From JAXMCI01 sp046349435 (GTDB lineage Bacteria; Pseudomonadota; Alphaproteobacteria; Dongiales; Dongiaceae), in NCBI GenBank assembly GCA_046349435.1, contig JAXMCI010000018.1, positions 1 to 64,000 on the forward strand: a DNA stretch of 64,000 nucleotides, in the 5' to 3' direction. The notes under the pieces are model-generated. The model was not told the origin of the DNA and searched no databases. It saw only the letters and a list, made by a program, of their open reading frames with translations. Position numbers and translations under genes: made by a program. This document shows positions 54,192 to 62,174 of this stretch, in pieces (position 1 is the stretch's first letter; the number at the start of each line of letters is the position of its first letter).

Positions 54192-54199
<8 letters not shown>
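52643..54199 (+). CDS. Amidase (amidase-signature family)
   Basis: A 518-residue amidase with the Ser-cisSer-Lys triad: Lys in GLKDNIKVAG (about 110), cis-Ser in AGGSSSGAG (about 180-188) and nucleophile Ser in DNGGSGRIP (about 205). The usual DTGGS is DNGGS here, a mild variation. An alpha-helical N-terminal segment of about 60 residues precedes the domain. Signature-family amidases hydrolyse primary or secondary amides to acid and ammonia or amine. Here it is probably the last hydrolytic step of the island's pathway. Its end overlaps the ABC ATPase gene in ATGCCTGA. Confidence 0.9.
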
Positions 54200-55164
<965 letters not shown>

Positions 55165-55172
<8 letters not shown>

Positions 55173-55983
55173 GAGCCAGCCGCTCGTCGAGATCCGTGCG
55201 CTCCGCAAGGAGTATCCGGGCGATGACGGGCCGCGCGTCGCCGTCTCGGACGTCAGCTTCGGGATCCGCCGCGGCGAGACGTTCGGGCTGGCCGGCCGAT
55301 CCTCGGCCGGCAAGTCGACGATCGGCCGGCTGATCGTCGGGCTGGAACGGCCCACCTCCGGCGAGGTGCTGTTCGAGGGGCGCGAGATCTCGCGTCTCGG
55401 CCATCGCGAGCGCCGCCCCTTCATCGCCCGCATGCAGATGGTCTTCCAGAACCCGCTTGCCGCCATGAACCCCCGGCGGACGGCGGCGGCGATCCTGGAG
55501 ACGCCCCTGCGCCATTTCGCCATCGGCACCCCCGCCGAGCGCCGCGAGCGGATCGCCGAGCTGCTGGCCATGGTCGGGCTCAGCCCGCGGCACGTCGCCT
55601 ACTACCCGCACGAGCTCAGCGGCGGGCAATGCCAGCGGCTCGGCATCGCGCGGGCGCTGGCGAGCAACCCGCTCTTCCTGTTCCTCGACGAGCCGGTCTC
55701 CGCCCTCGACGTCTCGATCCAGGCGCAGATCCTCAACCTCCTGAAGGAGCTTCAGGAGCGGCTGGGGCTGACCTATCTGTTCGTGGCCAACAATCTCAAC
55801 GTGGCGCGCTTCATCTGCGACCGCCTGGCCGTCATCGACGAGGGCCGGCTGGTCGAGCTCGGCGACAATGCCGACATCTTCGACCGACCCTCGCACCCCG
55901 CGACGCGCCAGCTTCTCGACTCGGTCATCACGGTCGGCCTGTCGCGGCGCATTCCGCCCGGCCGCGCCGGTGGCGGGCGCTGA
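55165..55983 (+). CDS. Dipeptide-type ABC transporter ATPase (DppF-like) lacking the H-loop histidine
   Basis: A 272-residue ATPase starting at a GTG that overlaps the previous stop. Walker A is GRSSAGKST (about 44-52, an unusual Arg/Ala form), the signature LSGGQCQR is intact and Walker B is LFLFLDEP. The switch (H-loop) segment, normally ISHDL, reads VANNL: the histidine that triggers ATP hydrolysis is Asn. At 272 residues it is shorter than DppF proteins because most of the C-terminal extension is absent. It should pair with the preceding ATPase and the two permeases at 44262-46105. Confidence 0.92.
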
Positions 55984-55994
55984 GCGGCGGCGCG

Positions 55995-56780
55995 CTACCC
56001 GCCCGCGCTGGTGTAGCTGCGCACCGCGAAGCGGAAGAACCAGCGCGACGCTGCGACCGCCGCGGCGCCGAGCGCCAGCGCGATCGCGGCGGTGCCGAGG
56101 TCGAGCCGGCCGACCGCAGCCGCCGCCGGCACCGTGGTGACGAAGGCGATCGGCACCACGGCGGTCAGCAGCAGCCGCACCCAGGGCGGGAAGGCGCTGA
56201 CCGGGAAGCGGCCGGCGGCGAAGAAGGCGAAGAACAGCTCGGCCATGTTGTCGACCTTGACCACCCAGAAGGAGAGGGTGGCGAGCGCCAGGCAGATGGC
56301 GTAGACGATCGCCGCCGCGGCCAGCAGCAGGAGAAGGAAGAGCAGCAGCCGGCCGGCGTCGATGCCGCCGCTGCCCGCCATGCCGTAGAGCACGACGCCG
56401 AGCCCGATCAGCAGCTCCGGCACCTGCCAGATGCTGCAGCGGCGGAACGAGACGAGGAACTGGGCGCTCGCCGGCTTCAGCAGCACGAAGTCGAACAGGC
56501 CGGTGCGGATCTGCTCCGGCAGCTCGCTGAAGTTGGGCAGCAGCAGGATCTCGACATAGGCCTGGATGGCGAGGAAGGTGCCGAGCACGGCCAGCGCCTG
56601 CTCGAACGACCAGCCGCCGACCGAGCCGGCCTGGCCGAACATCGCCAGCACCACGGCCAGCCCGGCGGCGAAGCCGATCAGCGCGTTGAAGGCGTTGACC
56701 GCCAGGTTGATGCGGTACTCCAGCTCGAGCTGCAGCGAGTTGGCGACGAACAGCCGGGCGAGACGGAGATAGCGCCTCAT
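55995..56780 (-). CDS. ABC-2-type exporter permease (subunit 2)
   Basis: A 261-residue inner-membrane protein of the ABC2_membrane_6 (DUF990) group with six predicted helices. Typical segments are LQLELEYRINLAVNAFNALIG near the start, SELPEQIRTGLFDFVLLKPAS (about 82-102) and SFWVVKVDNMAELFFAFFAAGRFP. Such permeases occur in pairs with a NatA-like ATPase; their cargo is unknown. The ATG overlaps the stop of the first permease. It is the last gene of the unit and converges with the DppF-like gene eleven bases away. Confidence 0.86.
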   Translation of the reverse strand: MRRYLRLARLFVANSLQLELEYRINLAVNAFNALIGFAAGLAVVLAMFGQAGSVGGWSFEQALAVLGTFLAIQAYVEILLLPNFSELPEQIRTGLFDFVLLKPASAQFLVSFRRCSIWQVPELLIGLGVVLYGMAGSGGIDAGRLLLFLLLLLAAAAIVYAICLALATLSFWVVKVDNMAELFFAFFAAGRFPVSAFPPWVRLLLTAVVPIAFVTTVPAAAAVGRLDLGTAAIALALGAAAVAASRWFFRFAVRSYTSAGG

Positions 56781-57583
56781 GCGCCGGCCGCCGCATAGCG
56801 CCTGAGGCCGCGGCGCCAGAGCAGCCGGCGGGCGCCGACGAAGACCAGGATCCAGGCGAGCTGCAGGGCGAAGCCCTGCAGCGTCTCGGGCCAGCCGGGC
56901 CGCCCGGCGAGCAGGCCGACCGGGAAGTCGATCACCGCGCGGAAGGGCGTGTAGAGCAGCGCCGCGCGCAGCGCCGGCGGGAACAGCTCGAGCGGCACCA
57001 GCCCGCCGCCGAAGATCATGTTGAGGGTGTAGATCAGCGTCTGCAGCGCCCCCGCCTGGTCGGTCCAGAAGGCGAGCAGGCCGAAGCTGTAGTGGAAGTT
57101 GAACAGGATGGTCCAGGCGCCCGCGATGGCCAGCACGAAGAGCGGCAGGCTGGCCCAGTCGAGCCGGTCGAGCGCACCGCCGGCCCACAGCCCCAGCACC
57201 GCCAGCAGGCCGATCGCCGGCACCCGCATGATCACTGCCGAGAGGTGGCCCACCGCATGCACCCAGAAGGGATGCAGCGGCCGCAGCAGCATCGGCGACA
57301 GCTCGCCCTTGCGGATGGCGCGGTCGACCTCGCCCAGCACCCAGACCGGCGTCATCTGGCGGACGAAGAAGACGGTGAGGAAATAGGCGACGAAGCCGGC
57401 CGCATCGTAGCCGCCGATCGGCCGCTCGCGGGCGATGCCGATCCAGGCGAACATCATGACCAGCGGCAGCGAGCCGGCGAGCACCCAGATCGCCATCTCG
57501 GCGCGGTACTCGGCATAGAGCGCGATGGTCGTGCCGAACAGCGTGCGGGCCAGCCGCCAGCGCCGCCGCAGGCCGGCGATCAC
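56777..57583 (-). CDS. ABC-2-type exporter permease (subunit 1)
   Basis: A 268-residue inner-membrane protein from GTG (57583-57581), which overlaps the ATPase stop (GTGA). It has six predicted helices and the ABC2_membrane_6 landmarks YRAEMAIWVLAG, EVDRAIRKGELSPMLLRPLHP (about 85-105) and LNMIFGGGLVPLELFPPALR. It forms the exporter channel with the following permease. Confidence 0.86.
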   Translation of the reverse strand: MIAGLRRRWRLARTLFGTTIALYAEYRAEMAIWVLAGSLPLVMMFAWIGIARERPIGGYDAAGFVAYFLTVFFVRQMTPVWVLGEVDRAIRKGELSPMLLRPLHPFWVHAVGHLSAVIMRVPAIGLLAVLGLWAGGALDRLDWASLPLFVLAIAGAWTILFNFHYSFGLLAFWTDQAGALQTLIYTLNMIFGGGLVPLELFPPALRAALLYTPFRAVIDFPVGLLAGRPGWPETLQGFALQLAWILVFVGARRLLWRRGLRRYAAAGA

Positions 57584-58581
57584 GCCGCCGCCTCGCCGCC
57601 CGGCTGCCCCGCCGGCGCGGCGCCGAACAGCTCGCCGACGATCTCCTCGATCGGCGCCTCCTCGATGGCGATGTCGACCAGCTCGAGCTCGCCGAGCAGC
57701 GCCGCCGCCACCTCGGTGACGCGGCGGCGGTCGACCAGCAGCTCGGCCTCGCGCTCCTCCAGCCGGCGCAGCGTGCCGAAGCGGGCGAGCCGCTCGGCCG
57801 GCGGCGGCTGGGCGAAGCGCAGGGTCAGGATCTTGTGCGGCGCGCGCTCCTCGACCAGCCGGCCGAGATCGCCGTCGAAGACCAGCCGGCCGCCCTCGAT
57901 CACCAGGATGCGCCGCGCCAGCGCGGTGACGTCGGCCATGTAGTGCGAGGTCAGCAGGATGGTGGCGCCGTGCTGCCGGTTGTAGGCGGCGACGAAGTCG
58001 CGCACCGCCTGCTGCATGTTGACGTCGAGCCCGATCGTCGGCTCGTCGAGGAACAGCACCCGCGGCCGGTGCAGCAGGGCGGCCGCCAGCTCGCACTTCA
58101 TGCGCTCGCCGAGCGACAGCTTGCGCACCGGCTTCAGCATGATCGGCCCGAGCTCGAGCATCTCGGCGAGCTCGCCCAGCCGGCGGCGATACTCGTCGTC
58201 GGGGATGTCGTAGATCGCCTGGTTGACCAGGAAGGTGTCGGCCGCCGGCAGGTCCCAGACGAGCTGCTGCTTCTGCCCCATCACCAGGGTGATGGACGAG
58301 AGGAAGGCGCGCTCGCGCCGCTGCGGCACGAAGCCGGCGACGCTGACCCGCCCGCCGGTCGGGTGCAGCAGGCCGGCGAGCATCTTGAGGGTGGTGGTCT
58401 TGCCGGCGCCGTTCGGCCCGAGGAAGCCCACCACCTCGCCGGCGGCGATCGAGAAGGAGATGCCGTCGACCGCCCGCACCGTGCGGTAGTGCCGGCGGAC
58501 GACCGCCTTCAGGCTGCCCATCAGCCCGGGCGGCCGCTCATGGACCTGGTAGTGCTTGGCGAGCTGCTCGACCTCGATCAT
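57580..58581 (-). CDS. ABC-2-type exporter ATPase
   Basis: A 333-residue ATPase with Walker A GPNGAGKTT (about 55-63), Q-loop MGQKQQLVWDLP, signature LSLGERMK (about 145-152), Walker B VLFLDEPT and H-loop TSHYMADV. LSLGERMK instead of LSGGQ is normal for this NatA-like subgroup. A C-terminal extension (about 240-333) is also usual. The gene starts one base after pdxY ends on the same strand, so the exporter genes are probably co-transcribed with pdxY. Confidence 0.92.
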   Translation of the reverse strand: MIEVEQLAKHYQVHERPPGLMGSLKAVVRRHYRTVRAVDGISFSIAAGEVVGFLGPNGAGKTTTLKMLAGLLHPTGGRVSVAGFVPQRRERAFLSSITLVMGQKQQLVWDLPAADTFLVNQAIYDIPDDEYRRRLGELAEMLELGPIMLKPVRKLSLGERMKCELAAALLHRPRVLFLDEPTIGLDVNMQQAVRDFVAAYNRQHGATILLTSHYMADVTALARRILVIEGGRLVFDGDLGRLVEERAPHKILTLRFAQPPPAERLARFGTLRRLEEREAELLVDRRRVTEVAAALLGELELVDIAIEEAPIEEIVGELFGAAPAGQPGGEAAA

Positions 58582-58582
58582 C

Positions 58583-59431
58583 TCAGCCGATGCGGCGCGC
58601 CGGGAAGCGCGGCGACGCGGGGTCGAGCTCGGCCTGGGCGGCGATGATGGCGAGCTCGCGGGTGCCCAGCCGCTCGGTCGTCTCCAGCACGGCGAACATC
58701 GCCGAGGTGGCGGCGCCGAGCGCCGCCGGCAGGTCGCGCCGGCGCAGATAGTGGCCGAGGAAAAGCGAGGAGAAGCAGTCGCCGGCGCCGGCCACCGGTG
58801 CCGCGAGCAGCGGCGTCGTCGCCATCCAGGTCGCCTCGCCGTCGCCGGCCAGCACGGCGATCTCGGTGTCGGGCAGCTCGGCGTGGCGCACCCCGGTGGC
58901 GACCACCAGCCCCGGCCCGAGCGCGCGCACCGCCGCCATCGCCGCCAGCACCTCGGCCAGGCGGTGCGGCGTCGTGCCGCTCAGCCAGCCCAGCTCGTAC
59001 CAGTTGGGCAGCGCGATGTCGGCGACCGGCAGCAGATGCCGGGCGAAGGCCGCCGGCACCGCCGGCCGGACATACATGCCGTCGCGGTCGCCCATCACCG
59101 GATCGCAGGCATAGAGCGCATCGGGCCGCGCCGCCTTGACCCGGGCCACCGCCTCGGCGACCACCGCGGCGGTCTCCGCCGCGCCGAGGAAGCCGCTCAG
59201 CACCGCGTCGCACTCGGCCGGCACATCGAGCCGGGTCAGCCCGTCGAGGATGGTCGCCACCTCGGTCGCGTCCAGCATGCGCCCGGCCCAGGTGCCGTAG
59301 CCCAGGTGGTTCGACAGCAGCGCGGTGTCGACCGGCCAGACCTCGTGGCCGAGCCGCTGCATCGGGAAGGTGGCGGCGGCGTTGCCGACATGGCCGTAGG
59401 CGACGCGGGACTGGATCGAGAGGACGTTCAT
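58583..59431 (-). CDS. pdxY: Pyridoxal kinase
   Basis: A 282-residue ribokinase-family enzyme that phosphorylates pyridoxal (and possibly pyridoxine) with ATP. The PdxY/PdxK opening NVLSIQSRVAYGHVGNAAA is complete. LLSNHLGYGTWAG, DPVMGDRDGMYV and the anion-hole/catalytic motif GAGDCFSS (catalytic Asp near 220) are all present. It recycles vitamin B6 to pyridoxal phosphate. It is the first gene of the minus-strand unit with the ABC-2 exporter and diverges from the mesaconyl-CoA hydratase gene. Confidence 0.94.
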   Translation of the reverse strand: MNVLSIQSRVAYGHVGNAAATFPMQRLGHEVWPVDTALLSNHLGYGTWAGRMLDATEVATILDGLTRLDVPAECDAVLSGFLGAAETAAVVAEAVARVKAARPDALYACDPVMGDRDGMYVRPAVPAAFARHLLPVADIALPNWYELGWLSGTTPHRLAEVLAAMAAVRALGPGLVVATGVRHAELPDTEIAVLAGDGEATWMATTPLLAAPVAGAGDCFSSLFLGHYLRRRDLPAALGAATSAMFAVLETTERLGTRELAIIAAQAELDPASPRFPARRIG

Positions 59432-59499
59432 CGGAGCCGGGGCAGCGAAGGGAAGGCCGGCGATCATAGGGCGCCGGCCGGCCCCGGGCCACCCCCGGG

Positions 59500-59545
59500 C
59501 CTGTCGCCGGCCTGTCGCCGGGCCTTCGCCGGGCCTTCGCCGGGC
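59500..59545. repeat. Short tandem repeats between pdxY and the hydratase gene
   Basis: Two copies of CCTGTCGCCGG (59500-59510, 59511-59521) run into two copies of GCCTTCGCCGGG (59522-59533, 59534-59545). The two units are related, suggesting slippage. Confidence 0.7.
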
Positions 59546-59617
59546 CAGGCCGGCGACATGGCCGCGCAGCCCCGGTCGAGCTTGACTGTCGGGGTCGCGC
59601 GCCGGGGCGTCTGCGCC

Positions 59618-59623
59618 TATAGT
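59618..59623 (+). promoter_or_regulatory. -10 element candidate for the hydratase gene
   Basis: TATAGT stands out in GC-rich sequence 37 bases before the ATG. No -35 element lies at the right distance; TTGACT at 59582 is 30 bases away, too far. Confidence 0.3.
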
Positions 59624-59659
59624 CCGCGCCCCGCACCGCAGCAGAAGGACGATGGTGGA

Positions 59660-60742
59660 ATGAGCGCGACTGCCAAGGCCAGTGCCGGCAAGGCCAGCGC
59701 CGGCCGCTTGTTCGAGGATTTCCGGGTCGGGCAGAGCTTCGCGCATCCGGTGCCGCGCACCGTCGGCGCCGCCGACGCGGCGCTCTACCTGGCGATCACC
59801 GGCGCGCGCTTCCCGCTGCATTGCGCCGAGCCGGTGGCGCGCGCGCTCGGGCTGCCGGGCTGCCCGCTCGACGACATGCTGGTCTTCAACCTGGTGTTCG
59901 GCCGCTCGGTGATCGACATCTCGTGGAACGGGGTCGCCACGCTGGGCTACGCCGATTGCCGCTTCGGCGTGCCGGTGATGGCCGGCGACACGCTGACCGC
60001 GCGCTCGACGGTGATCGGGCTGCGCGAGAGCTCGAACCGCCGCACCGGCACCGTCTATGTCCGCACCACCGGCACCAACCAGCGCGGCGAGACGGTGCTC
60101 GACTATGCCCGCTGGGTGCTGGTGAAGAAGCGCGACGAGGCCTCGCCGGCGCCCGACGCGGCGGTGCCGTCGCTGCCGGAGGGCGTGCCGGCCTCGGCCA
60201 TCGCGGTGCCGGCCGGCCTCGACGCCGCGCGCTACGACACCGGCTGGAGCGGCGCCGCCGCGCTGTGGGAGGACTACCAGCCGGGCGAGCGCATCGACCA
60301 TGTCGAGGGCGTCACCCTCGAGGAATCCGACCACATGATGGCGACCCGGCTCTACCAGAACGGCGCCCGGCTGCACTTCAACCAGCATTCCGAGCGGCAC
60401 AGCCGCTTCGGCCGCCGCGTCGTCTATGGCGGGCACGTCATCAGCGTCGCCCGCGCGCTCAGCGCCAACGGGCTCGGCAACGCGCTGCGGCTGGCCGCCA
60501 TCCATGGCGGGCGTCACGCCGCGCCGAGCTTCGCCGGCGACACGCTCTATGCCTGGAGCGAGGTGCTGGCCCGCGAGGCGCTGCCCGGCCGGGACGACCT
60601 CGGCCTGCTCCGGCTGCGCACCGTGGCGCTGAAGAACCAGGATGCCGCCCGGTTCACCCTGGCCGATGCCGCCGGCGCGCTCGACCCGAGCGTCGTGCTG
60701 ACGCTCGACTACAGCGTGCTGATGCCGCGCCGGGCCGGCTGA
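59660..60742 (+). CDS. mch: Mesaconyl-CoA hydratase (ethylmalonyl-CoA pathway)
   Basis: A 360-residue tandem MaoC-type (double hot-dog) protein. The start at 59660 follows AGAAGGA. RLFEDFRVGQSFAHPVPRTV, LDDMLVFNLVFGRSV, NGVATLGYADCRFGVPV and TGTNQRGETVLDYARWV closely follow the known mesaconyl-CoA hydratases. The second half carries EESDHMMATRLYQNGARLHFN. The enzyme hydrates mesaconyl-CoA to beta-methylmalyl-CoA, a late step of acetyl-CoA assimilation without isocitrate lyase. The gene precedes sdhCDA, which oxidises the succinate arising from the same pathway. Beta-methylmalyl-CoA dehydratase is the same activity named in reverse. Confidence 0.88.
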   Translation: MSATAKASAGKASAGRLFEDFRVGQSFAHPVPRTVGAADAALYLAITGARFPLHCAEPVARALGLPGCPLDDMLVFNLVFGRSVIDISWNGVATLGYADCRFGVPVMAGDTLTARSTVIGLRESSNRRTGTVYVRTTGTNQRGETVLDYARWVLVKKRDEASPAPDAAVPSLPEGVPASAIAVPAGLDAARYDTGWSGAAALWEDYQPGERIDHVEGVTLEESDHMMATRLYQNGARLHFNQHSERHSRFGRRVVYGGHVISVARALSANGLGNALRLAAIHGGRHAAPSFAGDTLYAWSEVLAREALPGRDDLGLLRLRTVALKNQDAARFTLADAAGALDPSVVLTLDYSVLMPRRAG

Positions 60743-60762
60743 GGGCGAGGCGGAGGAAACGA

Positions 60763-60798
60763 GGCGTCAGGCGCGCCCGCGCGGACGCGCCTGACGCC
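60763..60798 (+). terminator. Strong hairpin after the hydratase gene
   Basis: GGCGTCAGGCGCG (60763-60775) and CGCGCCTGACGCC (60786-60798) form a perfect 13-base-pair stem with a 10-base loop, 20 bases past the stop. It lacks a T-run, as do many terminators in GC-rich genomes. Confidence 0.6.
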
Positions 60799-61294
60799 CC
60801 GGGGAGCCGTCGCCGGCTCCGGGCACGCCGGTGGCGGGAACCGGGGCCGGTGCGCCGGCCCGCGCGCGGCCGCCCGTCGCGGGCAGCAGCATCCCGGGCG
60901 GGTCGGGTGCCGGGATCGGAATCCCGTCGCGCCGACCGGCCCCGCGACGGGCGCGGGGTTGTCCCCAGCCCGGTCGCGCGCCTCGCCGCCATCGGCCACG
61001 GACGGGACCGACGGCAGCCGGCATCGACGGTCCTGCGGCCATCCCCCTGAGGCCGCGAGCCGGCGGCGATCCCGAGGATCTGCCGGACGGACGGGCGGAT
61101 CGGAGCCTGCCGATGCCTTCGCGTGCGGCGGCCAGCTTGCGCAAGCCCGGTCGTGCCGGGCAAGACGCGCCGACGCTGCCGGCATGATTTTTCTGTGCAT
61201 GGAATCCACGGTTCCGCACAATTCGTCCCCCGTTCCATCCACAGCCCCGCGCCGACCGCCGCGACGCCCGCTCCTCGCCCGCTCCGGCCCGTGG

Positions 61295-61323
61295 TTGACT
61301 TGCTGCGGTGCAGCGTCTACATC
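61295..61323 (+). promoter_or_regulatory. Promoter candidate for sdhCDA
   Basis: TTGACT (61295-61300) is followed after 17 bases by TACATC (61318-61323). The start would be near 61330, about 47 bases before the sdhC ATG. The -35 is good and the -10 weak. Confidence 0.42.
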
Positions 61324-61376
61324 CCGCATCGGGGCGCCGACAGGGCGCCCGTTCAGCTTCGGCCGGAACGCCGGAC

Positions 61377-61772
61377 ATGCCCAACGCCCGCCCGCTGTCG
61401 CCGCACCTGCAGATCTATCGGCCGCAGCTCACATCGGTTCTCTCGATCCTGCACCGTGCCACCGGCATCGCGCTGGCCATAGGCACGTTGCTGCTCGTCT
61501 GGTGGCTGCTCGCCACCGCCTCGGGCGATCCCGGCGCCTACGACGCCGTGCAGGGCTTCATCGGCTCCTGGCTCGGCCGGCTGCTGCTGTTCGGCTGGAC
61601 CTACGCCTTCTTCCACCATCTCGCCGGCGGCATCCGCCACCTGCTGTGGGACGCCGGCTGGGGCTTCGATCTGCCGACCGTCTACGCCACCGGCTGGGCC
61701 GTGGTCGGCGCCGCCGTCGTGCTGACGCTCGCCAGCTGGATCGCCGGCTACTGGGCGATGGGAGCCTTCTGA
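61377..61772 (+). CDS. sdhC: Succinate dehydrogenase cytochrome b556 subunit
   Basis: A 131-residue membrane anchor subunit of complex II with three predicted helices. The ATG at 61377 starts the family opening RPLSPHLQIYRPQLTSVLSI; HRATGIAL is the quinone-site region and FFHHLAGGIRHLLWD (about 81-95) holds the haem-ligand histidine. An earlier in-frame start would add an Arg-rich tail not seen in the family. sdhD begins one base after its stop. Confidence 0.95.
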   Translation: MPNARPLSPHLQIYRPQLTSVLSILHRATGIALAIGTLLLVWWLLATASGDPGAYDAVQGFIGSWLGRLLLFGWTYAFFHHLAGGIRHLLWDAGWGFDLPTVYATGWAVVGAAVVLTLASWIAGYWAMGAF

Positions 61773-61773
61773 G

Positions 61774-62169
61774 ATGGCCGGCTCCAACGCGCCGCTGCGC
61801 AGCGGGCTCGGCCGGGTCCGCGGCCTCGGCTCGGCCAAGGAGGGCGTCGGCCACTGGTGGTCGCAGCGCCTGACCGGGCTCGCCCTGGTGCCGCTCGGGC
61901 TGTGGCTCGCGATCTCGCTGGTCGCCCATGTCGGGCTGGACCGCGCCGGCGCCGTCGCCTGGCTCAGCCAGCCGCTCACCGTCGGGCTGCTCGGCCTCAC
62001 CATCGTCGCCACCTTCCACCATGCCGCCCTCGGGCTGCAGGTGGTGGTCGAGGACTACGTCCATCGCGAGGGCGTCAAGCTCGCCGTCCTCATCCTGCTG
62101 CGGGCCGCCTGCTGGGGGCTCGCCGCGGCGGCGCTGGTCGCGCTGCTCTTCATCGCCTTCAGAGGCTGA
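61774..62169 (+). CDS. sdhD: Succinate dehydrogenase hydrophobic membrane anchor subunit
   Basis: A 131-residue second membrane anchor with three helices. The opening LRSGLGRVRGLGSAKEGVGHWWSQRLTG is typical of alphaproteobacterial SdhD. THH-type haem ligand region appears as ATFHHAALGLQVVVEDYVH (about 74-92). With SdhC it binds haem b and quinone and docks SdhAB to the inner membrane. Confidence 0.95.
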   Translation: MAGSNAPLRSGLGRVRGLGSAKEGVGHWWSQRLTGLALVPLGLWLAISLVAHVGLDRAGAVAWLSQPLTVGLLGLTIVATFHHAALGLQVVVEDYVHREGVKLAVLILLRAACWGLAAAALVALLFIAFRG

Positions 62170-62174
62170 TTCCC

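Larger units (their letters stand above)
60743..61376. other. Long gap between the hydratase gene and sdhC
   Basis: These 634 bases hold a strong hairpin near the left end and a promoter near the right end (listed separately). Overlapping open frames on both strands are Arg/Pro/Ala-rich without family similarity or ribosome binding sites, so I call no gene. A lower-GC patch lies at 61182-61215. Confidence 0.5.

Noticed and set aside
59582..59623. TTGACT plus TATAGT as a full promoter for the hydratase gene
   Set aside because: The two elements are 30 bases apart, too far for a single sigma-70 promoter; only the -10 is kept as a weak candidate.
60654..61384. Several overlapping minus-strand frames of about 200 codons between the hydratase gene and sdhC
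   Set aside because: They overlap one another in different frames, are Arg/Pro/Gly-rich, lack ribosome binding sites and cross the hairpin and promoter elements.
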